From DRLZ01 sp036478815 (GTDB lineage: Bacteria; Pseudomonadota; Gammaproteobacteria; Methylococcales; DRLZ01), in contig JAZGEP010000084.1 of the NCBI GenBank assembly GCA_036478815.1, positions 1-14,222 of the forward strand: 14,222 bases of DNA. The letters run 5' to 3'. Each line of letters starts with the position of its first letter. Position 1 is the first letter of the stretch. Below are positions 7,436 through 13,572 of the stretch, one piece after another. The notes under the pieces were generated by a model. That model saw nothing but the letters and a program-made list of their open reading frames with translations. It was not told the DNA's origin and ran no database searches. The translations under genes and the position numbers were made by a program.

Positions 7436-8368
7436 ATTATTGGCTGGCTGATAATTGAATGTTGGAGATAAATTAGACATCATTAAAGCTTCCAGCTCTT
7501 GTATTTGCTCGGGATTGAAATAATCAGTATATCCACTCACCTTGCCGCGCCGTGTTTTGAAGGATTCACTATCGCTTGGGTTACGTAAAGTCATTCCACC
7601 CTGCTTAAAGAAACCTTTGGATTCGAGTTTTCGCTGATTCTCAAAAGAACCATAATCAACCGCTTCCTGAATTTCATCAACCGAAAATGATTCACCCATG
7701 AGATTAATGATTTTAGAGAGTGTTTCAGCTGGTTGAGCGCGTAAATCCTCATAACGTATCATCAAGCTATTCGGACAGGTGGCAAGTGTTTTTTCCCAGC
7801 GATTTAAATATTCAATCAAAAAAGGCAAGCCGATATCGCTATGGCGAACAAAATCCCACATAGAGATGGTTTGGCGATCAATCGGATGTTCAATAAAATG
7901 ATTAATTAACTCCTGTTTTTGATTTGACTGGCGCTTGGTGAACTGAAAATACCATGACACCGCAATATCAATTGGATTACGGGCAATCAATAAAATTGGT
8001 TTGTCGCGTAACGTTGAGTTTGCATTGTTAATATTCAAGTCATCACCAATCACACCTTCGTAACTATAATATCCGTTGGATGCGGCAAGGCGGGGGATTT
8101 CCGGATGTTTACGTGAATACTCATCTGATTTATTCAATAGATTATCGGGCAACTTGAAACGCACCTGATAGAGACGCGATAACATCACTTTAAGCCAGGT
8201 ATTACCACTTTTTGGATGGGCAATAATTAATAGGTTTGCGCGCTGGGCAATACCCAGTTCCAGGCTAGCCAGCCAGTTACGACGTAAACTGACACGAAGT
8301 GTTGTGGGGAGAGGTGTGGTTGCTGCGATAATGATGATTTTTTTAATGCCGTCGCTTAAATCAAGCAT
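7433..8368 (-). CDS. PAPS-dependent sulfotransferase family protein
   Basis: A 311-residue sulfotransferase-domain protein predicted to move sulfate from PAPS to a hydroxyl or amine. The 5'-phosphosulfate loop is HPKSGNTWLKVM (51-62), close to the classic YPKSGTTW. The 3'-phosphate site is LIARNPIDIAVSWYFQF (128-142) with R130 and S138. The C-terminal co-substrate motif is RRGKVSGYTDYF (273-284), comparable to RKGxxGDWKNxF. The combination fits soluble sulfotransferases of the cytosolic/bacterial type. The start ATG 8368 has a modest GGAT upstream; the ATG at 8373 is out of frame. The gene lies between gpsA and an ELM1-type glycosyltransferase gene, suggesting decoration of a surface glycan or lipid. 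The stop codon is contributed by a palindromic element, so the natural C-terminus may have been altered. Confidence 0.85.
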   Translation of the reverse strand: MLDLSDGIKKIIIIAATTPLPTTLRVSLRRNWLASLELGIAQRANLLIIAHPKSGNTWLKVMLSRLYQVRFKLPDNLLNKSDEYSRKHPEIPRLAASNGYYSYEGVIGDDLNINNANSTLRDKPILLIARNPIDIAVSWYFQFTKRQSNQKQELINHFIEHPIDRQTISMWDFVRHSDIGLPFLIEYLNRWEKTLATCPNSLMIRYEDLRAQPAETLSKIINLMGESFSVDEIQEAVDYGSFENQRKLESKGFFKQGGMTLRNPSDSESFKTRRGKVSGYTDYFNPEQIQELEALMMSNLSPTFNYQPANN

Positions 8369-8428
8369 ACCATGTGATCCATTGTTGTTTACAATAAGGT
8401 TGTAACTAAAAGCATACGATGGTTATTA

Positions 8429-9436
8429 CTACAGTTTTTCAGGTTTTGGCTGCCGACTGAGCAAGTTATTCACTGCATCCTTAGGTGTGGCATTTTGATA
8501 GAGAACCTTGTAAACCTGTTCAGTAATCGGCATATCAATGCCATGTTTTTGCGCCAGCTGATAAATAGTCTTCGTTGTAGGAATACCTTCAATTTCCTGA
8601 GCAATTGAAGCAACAGTTTGTTCAATGGAATGTCCACGCCCAATGCCTAACCCAAATTGCCGGTTGCGCGACTGATCGTCTGTACAGGTAAGAATAATAT
8701 CGCCCAAGCCAGTCAGTCCCATAAAGGTTTCTTTGTCACCACCAAACTGGATACCAAAGCGCATCATTTCAGTCAGTCCCCGTGTCATTAATGCTGCACG
8801 AGTATTTGTGCCAAACCCCAGTCCATCGGCAACTCCCGTTGCGATCGCAAGAATGTTTTTAATTGCCCCGCCTAATTGAACGCCAACCATATCCTGTGAT
8901 GTATACACTCTGAACTGAGGATTACGAAATAAATCTGCCACAGTCTCTGCATGATCTCGATCAGGTGAGGCGATGGTAATTGCGGTTGGTAATCCCGCAG
9001 CGACTTCTTTTGCAAATGATGGCCCTGAGATAACAGCGACCGGGGTGTTTGCTGAGAGTTTTTTAGTAACAATGTTATCCAGCAACAGACCAGTTTCAGG
9101 ATCCAGTCCTTTTGTTGCCCAGGCAATCGATGATGATTTATCTAGATACGGTTGGATTTTTTCAAGCGTAGTCACAAATGCCGGACTAGGAACCGCAAAC
9201 AGAATAACATTTGCCGATGCGACTGCACTTTGCAAGTCACTGGTCACTGTCAATCCTTCAGGTAACTGAATCTCAGGTAGATAGCGGTGATTGCAACGTG
9301 CTTCTTCTAAGCGAAGAGCGCTTTCTTTACTGTGAGACCAGAGTTTTGTGACATGGTGATTGCGCGCCAGCAAGATTGCCAGCGCAGTTCCCCATGAACC
9401 AGCTCCCAGAACCGAAATATGGTAACGATTTTCCAC
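8429..9436 (-). CDS. gpsA: Glycerol-3-phosphate dehydrogenase [NAD(P)+]
   Basis: A 335-residue protein of normal GpsA length. It reduces dihydroxyacetone phosphate to sn-glycerol-3-phosphate for phospholipid synthesis in the cytoplasm. The Rossmann loop VLGAGSWGTALA is at 9-20. ATKGL (K109), ISGPSFAKEVAAGLP (136-150) and GGAIKNILAIATGVADGLG (from 189, catalytic K193) are all present, as is NTRAALMTRGL further on. It starts with GTG (9434-9436), since no suitable ATG exists before the Rossmann strand, and no strong ribosome binding site is seen. It follows secB on the same strand, the order found in E. coli (yibN-grxC-secB-gpsA). Confidence 0.96.
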   Translation of the reverse strand: MENRYHISVLGAGSWGTALAILLARNHHVTKLWSHSKESALRLEEARCNHRYLPEIQLPEGLTVTSDLQSAVASANVILFAVPSPAFVTTLEKIQPYLDKSSSIAWATKGLDPETGLLLDNIVTKKLSANTPVAVISGPSFAKEVAAGLPTAITIASPDRDHAETVADLFRNPQFRVYTSQDMVGVQLGGAIKNILAIATGVADGLGFGTNTRAALMTRGLTEMMRFGIQFGGDKETFMGLTGLGDIILTCTDDQSRNRQFGLGIGRGHSIEQTVASIAQEIEGIPTTKTIYQLAQKHGIDMPITEQVYKVLYQNATPKDAVNNLLSRQPKPEKL

Positions 9437-9525
9437 TATTGAGTTTGATTTGATGGGGCAATGTTAATGCTATGCTTTATCACAATGACAGACAACGTTG
9501 GTCAAAACCTAATGTCACTGCTCAG

Positions 9526-9623
9526 ATTGCCCTCTAGTTTGCTCAAGAGCAAGGCGAAAGCGCGGAGTTTATAGGTATAAATGAGCACATTCAACGCGGC
9601 TATTGAGCAAAATAGAGGGTAAG
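9526..9623. repeat. 98-bp palindromic element, intact copy
   Basis: The ends ATTGCCCTCTAGTTTGCTCAA and, read inward from the right, CTTACCCTCTATTTTGCTCAA form inverted repeats of about 20 bp around an asymmetric core (GAGCAAGGCGAAAGCGCGG, then AGTTTATAGGTATAAATGAGC). A second copy at 11411-11668 has nearly the same core but is interrupted by another element. This copy lies in the secB-gpsA spacer and ends about 15 bases before the secB stop. Confidence 0.8.
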
Positions 9624-9638
9624 CTGAGTAGTTACAAT

Positions 9639-10097
9639 CTAATTAACAGTTTTTGGTGTGTCATCCTGTTCTTGAGCTTGCTGCATATGTTGTGCAAATA
9701 ACGCATCAAAATTGACAGGAGCTAACAACATGGGAGGGAAACCAGCTTTAATGACCAGGTCAGAAATGACTTCACGTGCATATGGAAATAATGTGTTGGG
9801 ACAAAAACTACCCAGCATCGGTCCCATTTCTTGCTCAGAAAAACCGCTCAAACCGAACAAGCCGGCTTGTGCAATTTCAACTAAATAAGCAGTTTTTTCA
9901 GCAACTTTTACGGTTACAGTAATGTTCAAAACCACCTCAAACAAGTTGTCCTGGACTGATGTTGCATTACTGCTCAGATTGAATTCAACGTTAGGTTCCC
10001 ACTTTTCGGTGAAAATCATTGGTGAATTTGGAGTCTCAAGGGAAATATCTTTAACAAAAATGCGTTGAATAGAGAACTGTTTTTGTTCGTCAGCCAT
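9639..10097 (-). CDS. secB: Protein-export chaperone SecB
   Basis: A 152-residue protein matching SecB, the tetrameric cytosolic chaperone that keeps preproteins unfolded and hands them to SecA. Family signatures are FSIQRIFVKDISLETPNSP (8-26), the beta strand FEVVLNITVTVK, and CPNTLFPYAREVISDLV followed by KAGFPPMLLAPVNFDALF. The acidic/glutamine-rich tail (QQAQEQDDTP) is typical. The start is ATG 10097 with only a weak AGAG upstream. It is co-oriented with the membrane rhodanese gene upstream and gpsA downstream, and is separated from each by a palindromic element. A secreted cytochrome is encoded elsewhere in this window, but nothing shows that it is a SecB client. Confidence 0.96.
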   Translation of the reverse strand: MADEQKQFSIQRIFVKDISLETPNSPMIFTEKWEPNVEFNLSSNATSVQDNLFEVVLNITVTVKVAEKTAYLVEIAQAGLFGLSGFSEQEMGPMLGSFCPNTLFPYAREVISDLVIKAGFPPMLLAPVNFDALFAQHMQQAQEQDDTPKTVN

Positions 10098-10140
10098 GGT
10101 ACTTTAAACTCTAGTTAATAAAACAAGAAAGGAGTGATAT

Positions 10141-10317
10141 TATACTCTCCGCACATGAAAATTTAGCATTTTGTGCACGCGCGGTTGTGTATAAACCTAA
10201 TACGGATAGCTGCGTTGGAAAACCTTGCTGTAGAGTGACTACAGCTAAGATTTCCTGCCTTGCTCCCCACAAAATATCACGCACATAATATGCTAAATTT
10301 CATGTGCGAAGAATATA
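10141..10317. repeat. 177-bp palindromic element in the place of grxC
   Basis: Arms TATACTCTCCGCACATG-AAAATTTAGCATTTTGTGC on the left and, read inward from the right, TATATTCTTCGCACATG-AAATTTAGCATATTATGTGC pair over about 37 bp. The centre contains GCTGTAG-AGTGA-CTACAGC (10227-10245), itself inside GGAAA/TTTCC (10217-10255). It lacks the TAAGG ends and shared boxes of the main family, so it is a different type. It fills nearly the whole gap between secB and the rhodanese gene. Confidence 0.8.
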
Positions 10318-10322
10318 AAAAA

Positions 10323-10817
10323 TCAATCGGGATTAGTCTGTTTTGTTATGTTTTTTTCTGATTTTCTCGCTGATTTTTTTTGTGACTTTTTACGCGCTAG
10401 TGGCAGTTTTTGATCTTCCCAAGCCTGGATTCCACCGGTTAGATGGAATACATCCGAAAAGCCAGCTGTTTTCAGTTTCTTGCAGGCTGAAGTCGAGCGA
10501 GTACCTGTCTGGCAAGCGACTATTAATGATTCGTTTTTGAATTTTTCCAATTCACTTAAACGTTTTTCCAGCTTTGCAGCAGGAATATTGATTGAATCTT
10601 GTATATGTCCTTTTGCATATTCAAAAGCCTCTCTGACATCAAGAATGACAGGGTCTTGACTGTTGATTAGACCAACCACTCCAACAGTCGAAATCGGCTT
10701 GTATTTTCTGGTCACTAATTCCAATAAATTCTGGATTAGCATCGCTACAACCAAAACCCATGCTGCAGATATTATCCAGTGGTTCATGAGAAATTCGGAA
10801 ATACGTTCTGGATCCAT
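10323..10817 (-). CDS. Membrane-anchored rhodanese-like protein (YibN type)
   Basis: A 164-residue protein with one N-terminal membrane helix (about 13-33) and one rhodanese domain (about 42-138). The active-site loop is ACQTGTRS with the sulfur-carrying cysteine at 102; LDVREAFEYAKGHI (59-72) and HLTGGIQAWEDQKLPL are the usual flanking motifs. The tail from 141 is rich in Lys and Ser. The domain should carry persulfide sulfur or reduce a cytoplasmic partner while tethered to the inner membrane. E. coli YibN has the same anchor-plus-domain plan and sits upstream of grxC-secB-gpsA; here the same order occurs without grxC. Start ATG 10817 follows AAGGATAAA, a reasonable ribosome binding site. 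Confidence 0.85.
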   Translation of the reverse strand: MDPERISEFLMNHWIISAAWVLVVAMLIQNLLELVTRKYKPISTVGVVGLINSQDPVILDVREAFEYAKGHIQDSINIPAAKLEKRLSELEKFKNESLIVACQTGTRSTSACKKLKTAGFSDVFHLTGGIQAWEDQKLPLARKKSQKKSARKSEKNITKQTNPD

Positions 10818-10854
10818 TTTATCCTTATACCTTAAAACGATGGAACATAGAGTC

Positions 10855-11003
10855 TAAGTACTCGATCATAAATCTATTAACATTGTTACTTGTCTTTTTT
10901 ATCATCTTCGGCGTTGCATCAACAGATACATAGCTCACTATGCGTCTTGGATATGATAAAAAATCCTGCGTAAAATTGTTAAAATATTTATGACCGAGTA
11001 CTT
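10855..11003 (-). repeat. Nested-palindrome element 2 (TAAGG family, TAAGT ends)
   Basis: Ends TAAGTACTCGATCATAAATC and, read inward from 11003, TAAGTACTCGGTCATAAATA match over 20 bp. An inner stem (TTTTTTATCAT paired with ATGATAAAAAA) encloses the apex ACATAG-CTCA-CTATGCG. The family box in minus orientation (complement of ACGCAGGATTTTTTATC) ends near 10972. It is placed upstream of the membrane rhodanese gene, so any promoter for that gene must lie in the 37 bases between them, inside the element, or beyond it. Confidence 0.85.
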
Positions 11004-11057
11004 ATATCCTCCGAAACTGACTGGTTTTTCTGCTCATATTCTGTATAACTCAAATTG

Positions 11058-11081
11058 ATCGCATAGACTTCCCTATGCGAT
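11058..11081. repeat. Perfect 9-bp hairpin resembling the family apex
   Basis: ATCGCATAG and CTATGCGAT flank the loop ACTTCC. The sequence matches the GCATAG...CTATG apex of the large elements, so it may be an isolated apex or the remains of a deleted copy. It lies 55 bp from element 2. Confidence 0.6.
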
Positions 11082-11165
11082 TGTTTGTGTCTCTTGAATA
11101 TCAATAGAGATGTCGCGACTGTTACGTACAATATATTATTGCTGTTCCTGGGTTATATCATTCAC

Positions 11166-11235
11166 TAGCAGGCTGCCCGAGAATAGCAGCCAGAGAGTTG
11201 TCATCAGGGGTTGTCTATTCACGAACAGCCTCTTG
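11166..11235. repeat. 70-bp degenerate copy of the GGCTGCCCGAGAATAG palindrome
   Basis: Left end TAGCAGGCTGCCCGAGAATAG and right end CTATTCACGAACAGCCTCTTG match the ends of the element at 12114-12278 (TAGGAGGCTGCCCGAGAATAG / CTATTCTCGGACAGCCTCCTA). The interior is reduced to about 30 bases, an apparent internal deletion. Confidence 0.75.
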
Positions 11236-11287
11236 GTGGTTCAGCGTCTCTCGAGTGAGCGAAAAGCAGTATATAATACACCGATCC

Positions 11288-11345
11288 TAAGGAACGTGCA
11301 TAGAATTAAGTTGGACAATGATGACGTAGAATTTTTGTTTTTGAC
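11288..11345 (+). repeat. Half copy of the TAAGG family: left arm and box only
   Basis: TAAGGAACGTGCATAGAATTAAGTTGGACAATGATGACGTAGAATTTTTGTTT (11288-11340, shown by its start TAAGGAACGTGCAT and its box GACGTAGAATTTTTGTTTT) equals the left half of the element at 11976. No partner arm follows; unrelated sequence takes over near 11345. Confidence 0.7.
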
Positions 11346-11410
11346 TCAACTCTCTCAAGAAAAGCATCTTTTTCCCATGGTTGCTAGCCAGCATGTCCGT
11401 AACTACTCAA

Positions 11411-11668
11411 ATTGCCTTCAATTTAGGTGGTTTGACGGAATAAAGTTACCAAGATTGCACAGGATTTTTGTTTCTGACCGAACCATCTCAAAAGGCGCAT
11501 AGTCATTCTACGCAACGATTGAGACTGCGTTGGTCAGGAGCAAAAAGACCAGCAAGGTTGGTAACTTTATTTCGTCAAACCACCTTAATTCAAGAGCAAG
11601 GTGAAAGAGCGGAGTTTACAGGTGTAAATGAGCACTTTCAACGCGGCTATTGGACAAAATAAAAGGTA
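11411..11668. repeat. 98-bp-type palindrome interrupted by a nested element
   Basis: The left piece ATTGCCTTCAATT (11411-11423) and the right piece ATTCAAGAGCAAGGTGAAAG through GACAAAATAAAAGG (11588 to about 11666) correspond to the intact palindrome at 9526-9623. The nested element 11424-11587 separates them exactly where the intact copy reads CTAGTTTGCTCAAGAG. The right end abuts the next element, which begins TAAGG at 11667. Confidence 0.75.
11424..11587 (+). repeat. Nested-palindrome element 3, inserted at TA
   Basis: GGTGGTTTGACGGAATAAAG and, read inward from the right, AGGTGGTTTGACGAAATAAAG are near-perfect arms, continuing through TTACCAA/TTGGTAA. The box TGCACAGGATTTTTGTTTC is at 11456-11474, the apex GCGCATAG-TCATT-CTACGCAAC follows, then CAGGAGCAAAAAGACCAGC. 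TA flanks both sides (11424-11425 and 11586-11587), consistent with a duplicated TA target inside the host palindrome. Confidence 0.88.
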
Positions 11669-11829
11669 AGGAACGTGCATGGAATAACTTGATCATATTG
11701 CGCCGGATATCGTTTCGTATTCAAGACGCGGAAAGGAGCGCATACTCGTTGTATGTAACCCTTTTCGCAACGCCGAAGACGGAAGGATAGACAAGCAATA
11801 TGATCAAGTTATTTCTTGACAGGCCCTTA
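11667..11829 (+). repeat. Nested-palindrome element 4, mismatched outer ends
   Basis: Both ends begin TAAGG, but the next 11 bases do not pair: AACGTGCATGG on the left against GCCTGTCAAGA on the right. The arms then pair again over AATAACTTGATCATATTGC. The inner stem GCGGAAAGG/CCTTTTCGC encloses the apex GCGCATAC-TCGTT-GTATGTAAC. The box is GCGCCGGATATCGTTTC. The outer left end equals that of the copies at 11288 and 11976, suggesting exchange of ends between copies. Confidence 0.82.
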
Positions 11830-11879
11830 TGTACTTCACTGTTTATTGCTTAATAGAAAGTAGTTTTTTTGAATGAAGT

Positions 11880-11941
11880 ATTAGTCTCGATTCCATCATT
11901 TTCTTAACGATAGTTAGGAGCTGATGGATGGAATTACTAAT
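11880..11941. repeat. Degenerate inverted repeat
   Basis: ATTAGTCTCGATTCCATCA and, read inward from 11941, ATTAGTAATTCCATCCATCA pair imperfectly around about 23 bases. It lacks the family boxes and may be a decayed palindrome of another type. Confidence 0.4.
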
Positions 11942-11975
11942 TATCTTAACTGATTGATAAAATTGAACGTATTCT

Positions 11976-12105
11976 TAAGGAACGTGCATGAAATAACTTG
12001 AACAATGATGGCGCAGGATTTTTGTTTCTGACGAAACGATTGAGATCGTTTCGTCAGGAGCAAAAAAGACAAGCCAGAATGTTCAAGTTATTCCATGCAC
12101 GTTTG
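11976..12105 (+). repeat. Nested-palindrome element 5, apex lost
   Basis: Arms GAAATAACTTGAACA and TGTTCAAGTTATTCC, extended by AACGTGCATG/CATGCACGTT, pair well; the right terminus after CACGTT does not show CCTTA. The box GGCGCAGGATTTTTGTTTC (12010-12028) and its opposite CAGGAGCAAAAAAGACAAGCC are the best preserved in the window. The inner part is a perfect palindrome CTGACGAAACGAT-TGAG-ATCGTTTCGTCAG without the CATAG apex, so the apex was deleted or never present. Confidence 0.85.
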
Positions 12106-12113
12106 TGATTACC

Positions 12114-12278
12114 TAGGAGGCTGCCCGAGAATAGAAAGCCTACTGCGGAAAAGCGGATTTTGACTCCTTTTTTCGATTAAATTCGCTCAATACAGCAAGT
12201 ATTCGCCTCATTTAATCGAAAAAATGGACTCAATACCGCTTTCCCTCGCTGCGGCTTCTATTCTCGGACAGCCTCCTA
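12114..12278. repeat. 165-bp GGCTGCCCGAGAATAG palindrome, intact copy
   Basis: TAGGAGGCTGCCCGAGAATAG and CTATTCTCGGACAGCCTCCTA are ends with a single mismatch, both including TA. Inner pairs are AAAGCGG/CCGCTTT and TTTCGATTAAAT/ATTTAATCGAAA, enclosing TCGCTCAATACAGCAAGTATTCGCCTC. It shares neither box nor apex with the TAAGG family, so it forms a second family with the shortened copy at 11166. Confidence 0.85.
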
Positions 12279-12358
12279 GTTCTTTCACCACCGGCCACTG
12301 CGCTACTGAACATAAAACGGTCAAAAAAATTATCATGAAGGGCACTCAATGATCTCTT

Positions 12359-12524
12359 TAAGGAGCGAGGATTTAATAAGTTACCGAAGTTTGGCACAGC
12401 ATTTTGATTTCACAGAAGTACTCATAAAATGGGAGCATAGCAAGCTACGCAACTATTTTATGAGTGCATCTGTGGGATCAAAAGGCAAGTCAAAATTCGT
12501 ATATTATTAAATACTTGCTCCTTA
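12359..12524 (+). repeat. Nested-palindrome element 6, next to the yhbY 3' end
   Basis: Ends TTAAGGAGCGAGGATTTAATAAG and, read inward, TTAAGGAGCAAGTATTTAATAAT pair well. The box is GGCACAGCATTTTGATTTC. An inner perfect stem CTCATAAAAT/ATTTTATGAG encloses the apex GGAGCATAG-CAAG-CTACGCAAC, and ATCAAAAGGCAAGTC is the opposite-side box. It ends 17 bases beyond the yhbY stop codon and could serve as its transcription terminator. Confidence 0.85.
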
Positions 12525-12541
12525 AGATCGTTTCAAGCAAA

Positions 12542-12817
12542 TTACTGATCACTATTCTCCCGATATAAAGCAACAATTTGCCCAATGCTCTGAATGATTT
12601 CAGCACCTGTTTTTTTCTGTATCGTCTCAATCATTTGCTTGCGCTCCTCACGATCACCAACACGCACTTTTACTTTGATTAATTCATGGTAATCCAGAGC
12701 AAGTTCTATTTCAGCAAGCACAGCATCAGTTAGACCGGCGTTTCCAGTGGTTACGATGGGCTTTAAATTATGCGCTTGAGTGCGCAGTTGTTTTTTTTGA
12801 CTCGTTGTCAGTGGCAT
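12542..12817 (-). CDS. yhbY: YhbY-family (CRM domain) ribosome-assembly RNA-binding protein
   Basis: A 91-residue, single-domain CRS1-YhbY protein, a KH-like fold that binds pre-50S particles and assists large-subunit assembly. Family features are LTTSQKKQLRTQAHNLKPIV at the start, the GNAGLTDAV loop (25-33), HELIKVKVRV (44-53) and the C-terminal GQIVALYR (78-85). Length is normal. The start is ATG 12817 with AAGGAAC well placed upstream. It lies alone on the minus strand between two palindromic elements: element 6 begins 17 bases past its stop and element 7 ends 57 bases before its start. In many proteobacteria it neighbours rlmE, which here lies about 6.4 kb away. Confidence 0.93.
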   Translation of the reverse strand: MPLTTSQKKQLRTQAHNLKPIVTTGNAGLTDAVLAEIELALDYHELIKVKVRVGDREERKQMIETIQKKTGAEIIQSIGQIVALYRENSDQ

Positions 12818-12873
12818 TGGTATTTATGTTCCTTTTGCTGCAAAATTGAAGGAGATCTTGAATAGATTTTTAA

Positions 12874-13038
12874 TAAGGCAACGCGCAATCAATAACCCAC
12901 CAGTATTACTTGTCTTGTTGCATGTCTTCTGCGTTGCAACTTCGATTACATAGCCCGCTATGCTCCCTACGTTGCGCCTTGAAGACAAACAACAATTCTG
13001 CGCAATACTTTCGTGGGTTATTGATTGCGCGTTACCTA
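12874..13038 (-). repeat. Nested-palindrome element 7, upstream of yhbY
   Basis: Arms TAAGGCAACGCGCAATCAAT and, read inward from 13038, TAGGTAACGCGCAATCAAT pair, continuing AACCCAC. Inner stems are GTCTTC/GAAGAC and GCAAC/GTTGC, around the apex ACATAG-CCCG-CTATG. The family box in minus orientation is at about 12985-13003. The 47-bp remnant at 14068 shares its arm sequence, so arms recur in some copies. Confidence 0.87.
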
Positions 13039-13175
13039 AGCCCGCATGTCTCACCACACTGATAACACAAATGCAATACTCTCATTTGCTGTTGCTCGGT
13101 CTTTGAGCCGGTTCTTAAAATAATCTTTCAGACACAGAGTATAATGTCTTTTGTTTACCAATGCAGGTGTTTTAT

Positions 13176-13496
13176 ATGTCAGTGACTGGACATGATTTAT
13201 CAACTCAAATTGAAGCGGGAACAGCTCCATTGATTGTGGATGTGCGTTCAGGCTGGGAATATCGGCAAGGCTCGGTTCCCAGCGCGATTCATCTCCCATT
13301 CTGGCGTAGCTGGTTGTTGGATAATAATCTTAAACTCAATATTGGAAAACCAGTAATCGTATATTGCGAACATGGTCCTCGTGCTGTACTCGCCAAACTA
13401 TTTCTGCGTTTGCGTGGGTTTACTGATGTGCAGTTACTAAAAGGTCATATGCTTGACTGGAAAAAAAATGGACTGCCAATAACATCTCATCAATGA
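13176..13496 (+). CDS. Single-domain rhodanese-like sulfurtransferase
   Basis: A 106-residue cytosolic rhodanese domain, unrelated in context to the membrane-anchored one at 10323. LIVDVRSGWEYRQGSVPSAI (19-38) is the standard entry motif, and YCEHGPRA holds the active-site cysteine C64 in a six-residue loop, the loop size of sulfur-accepting rhodaneses. The C-terminal GFTDVQLLKGHMLDWKKNGLPI is typical. A start at 13161 is possible, but the ATG at 13176 is better supported: AGGTG lies six bases before it and the next residues begin the domain. It could shuttle persulfide sulfur for thiolation or cofactor synthesis; the substrate cannot be told. It stands alone, upstream of gatC in the same direction with a palindrome between. 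Confidence 0.88.
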   Translation: MSVTGHDLSTQIEAGTAPLIVDVRSGWEYRQGSVPSAIHLPFWRSWLLDNNLKLNIGKPVIVYCEHGPRAVLAKLFLRLRGFTDVQLLKGHMLDWKKNGLPITSHQ

Positions 13497-13499
13497 TAT

Positions 13500-13528
13500 T
13501 TGAATACTCGAAAAATCATTCATATATC
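13500..13528 (+). promoter_or_regulatory. Possible sigma70 promoter upstream of gatC
   Basis: TTGAAT and TATATC are separated by 17 bases in an A+T-rich stretch just after the rhodanese stop. Each box matches four of six consensus bases. If used, the gatC leader would contain all of palindromic element 8. Weak evidence. Confidence 0.25.
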
Positions 13529-13572
13529 ATATTCTGATTCTACAATCACTTTATACGAATCGAAAAAATAAT

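Larger units (their letters stand above)
11004..12541. other. Gene-free repeat island
   Basis: About 1.5 kb between the membrane rhodanese gene and yhbY contains no supportable gene. Instead at least eight palindromic units lie in series, several abutting or nested. Small open frames here (11110-11502, 11468-11662) are simply readings through these repeats. Unique sequence between the units is limited to short stretches, mainly 11082-11165, 11236-11287, 11345-11410, 11942-11975 and 12279-12358. Confidence 0.8.

Noticed and set aside
11058..11081. Hairpin as a classical intrinsic terminator
   Set aside because: No uninterrupted T-run follows on either strand, and no gene ends nearby; it looks more like an isolated element apex.
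11272..11277. TATAAT in the repeat island as a promoter
   Set aside because: No -35 box at the right distance and no gene follows in that direction for almost 2 kb.
11110..11662. Two plus-strand frames (130 and 64 codons) in the repeat island
   Set aside because: They read through palindromic elements and element junctions, have no ribosome binding site and no protein-like pattern.
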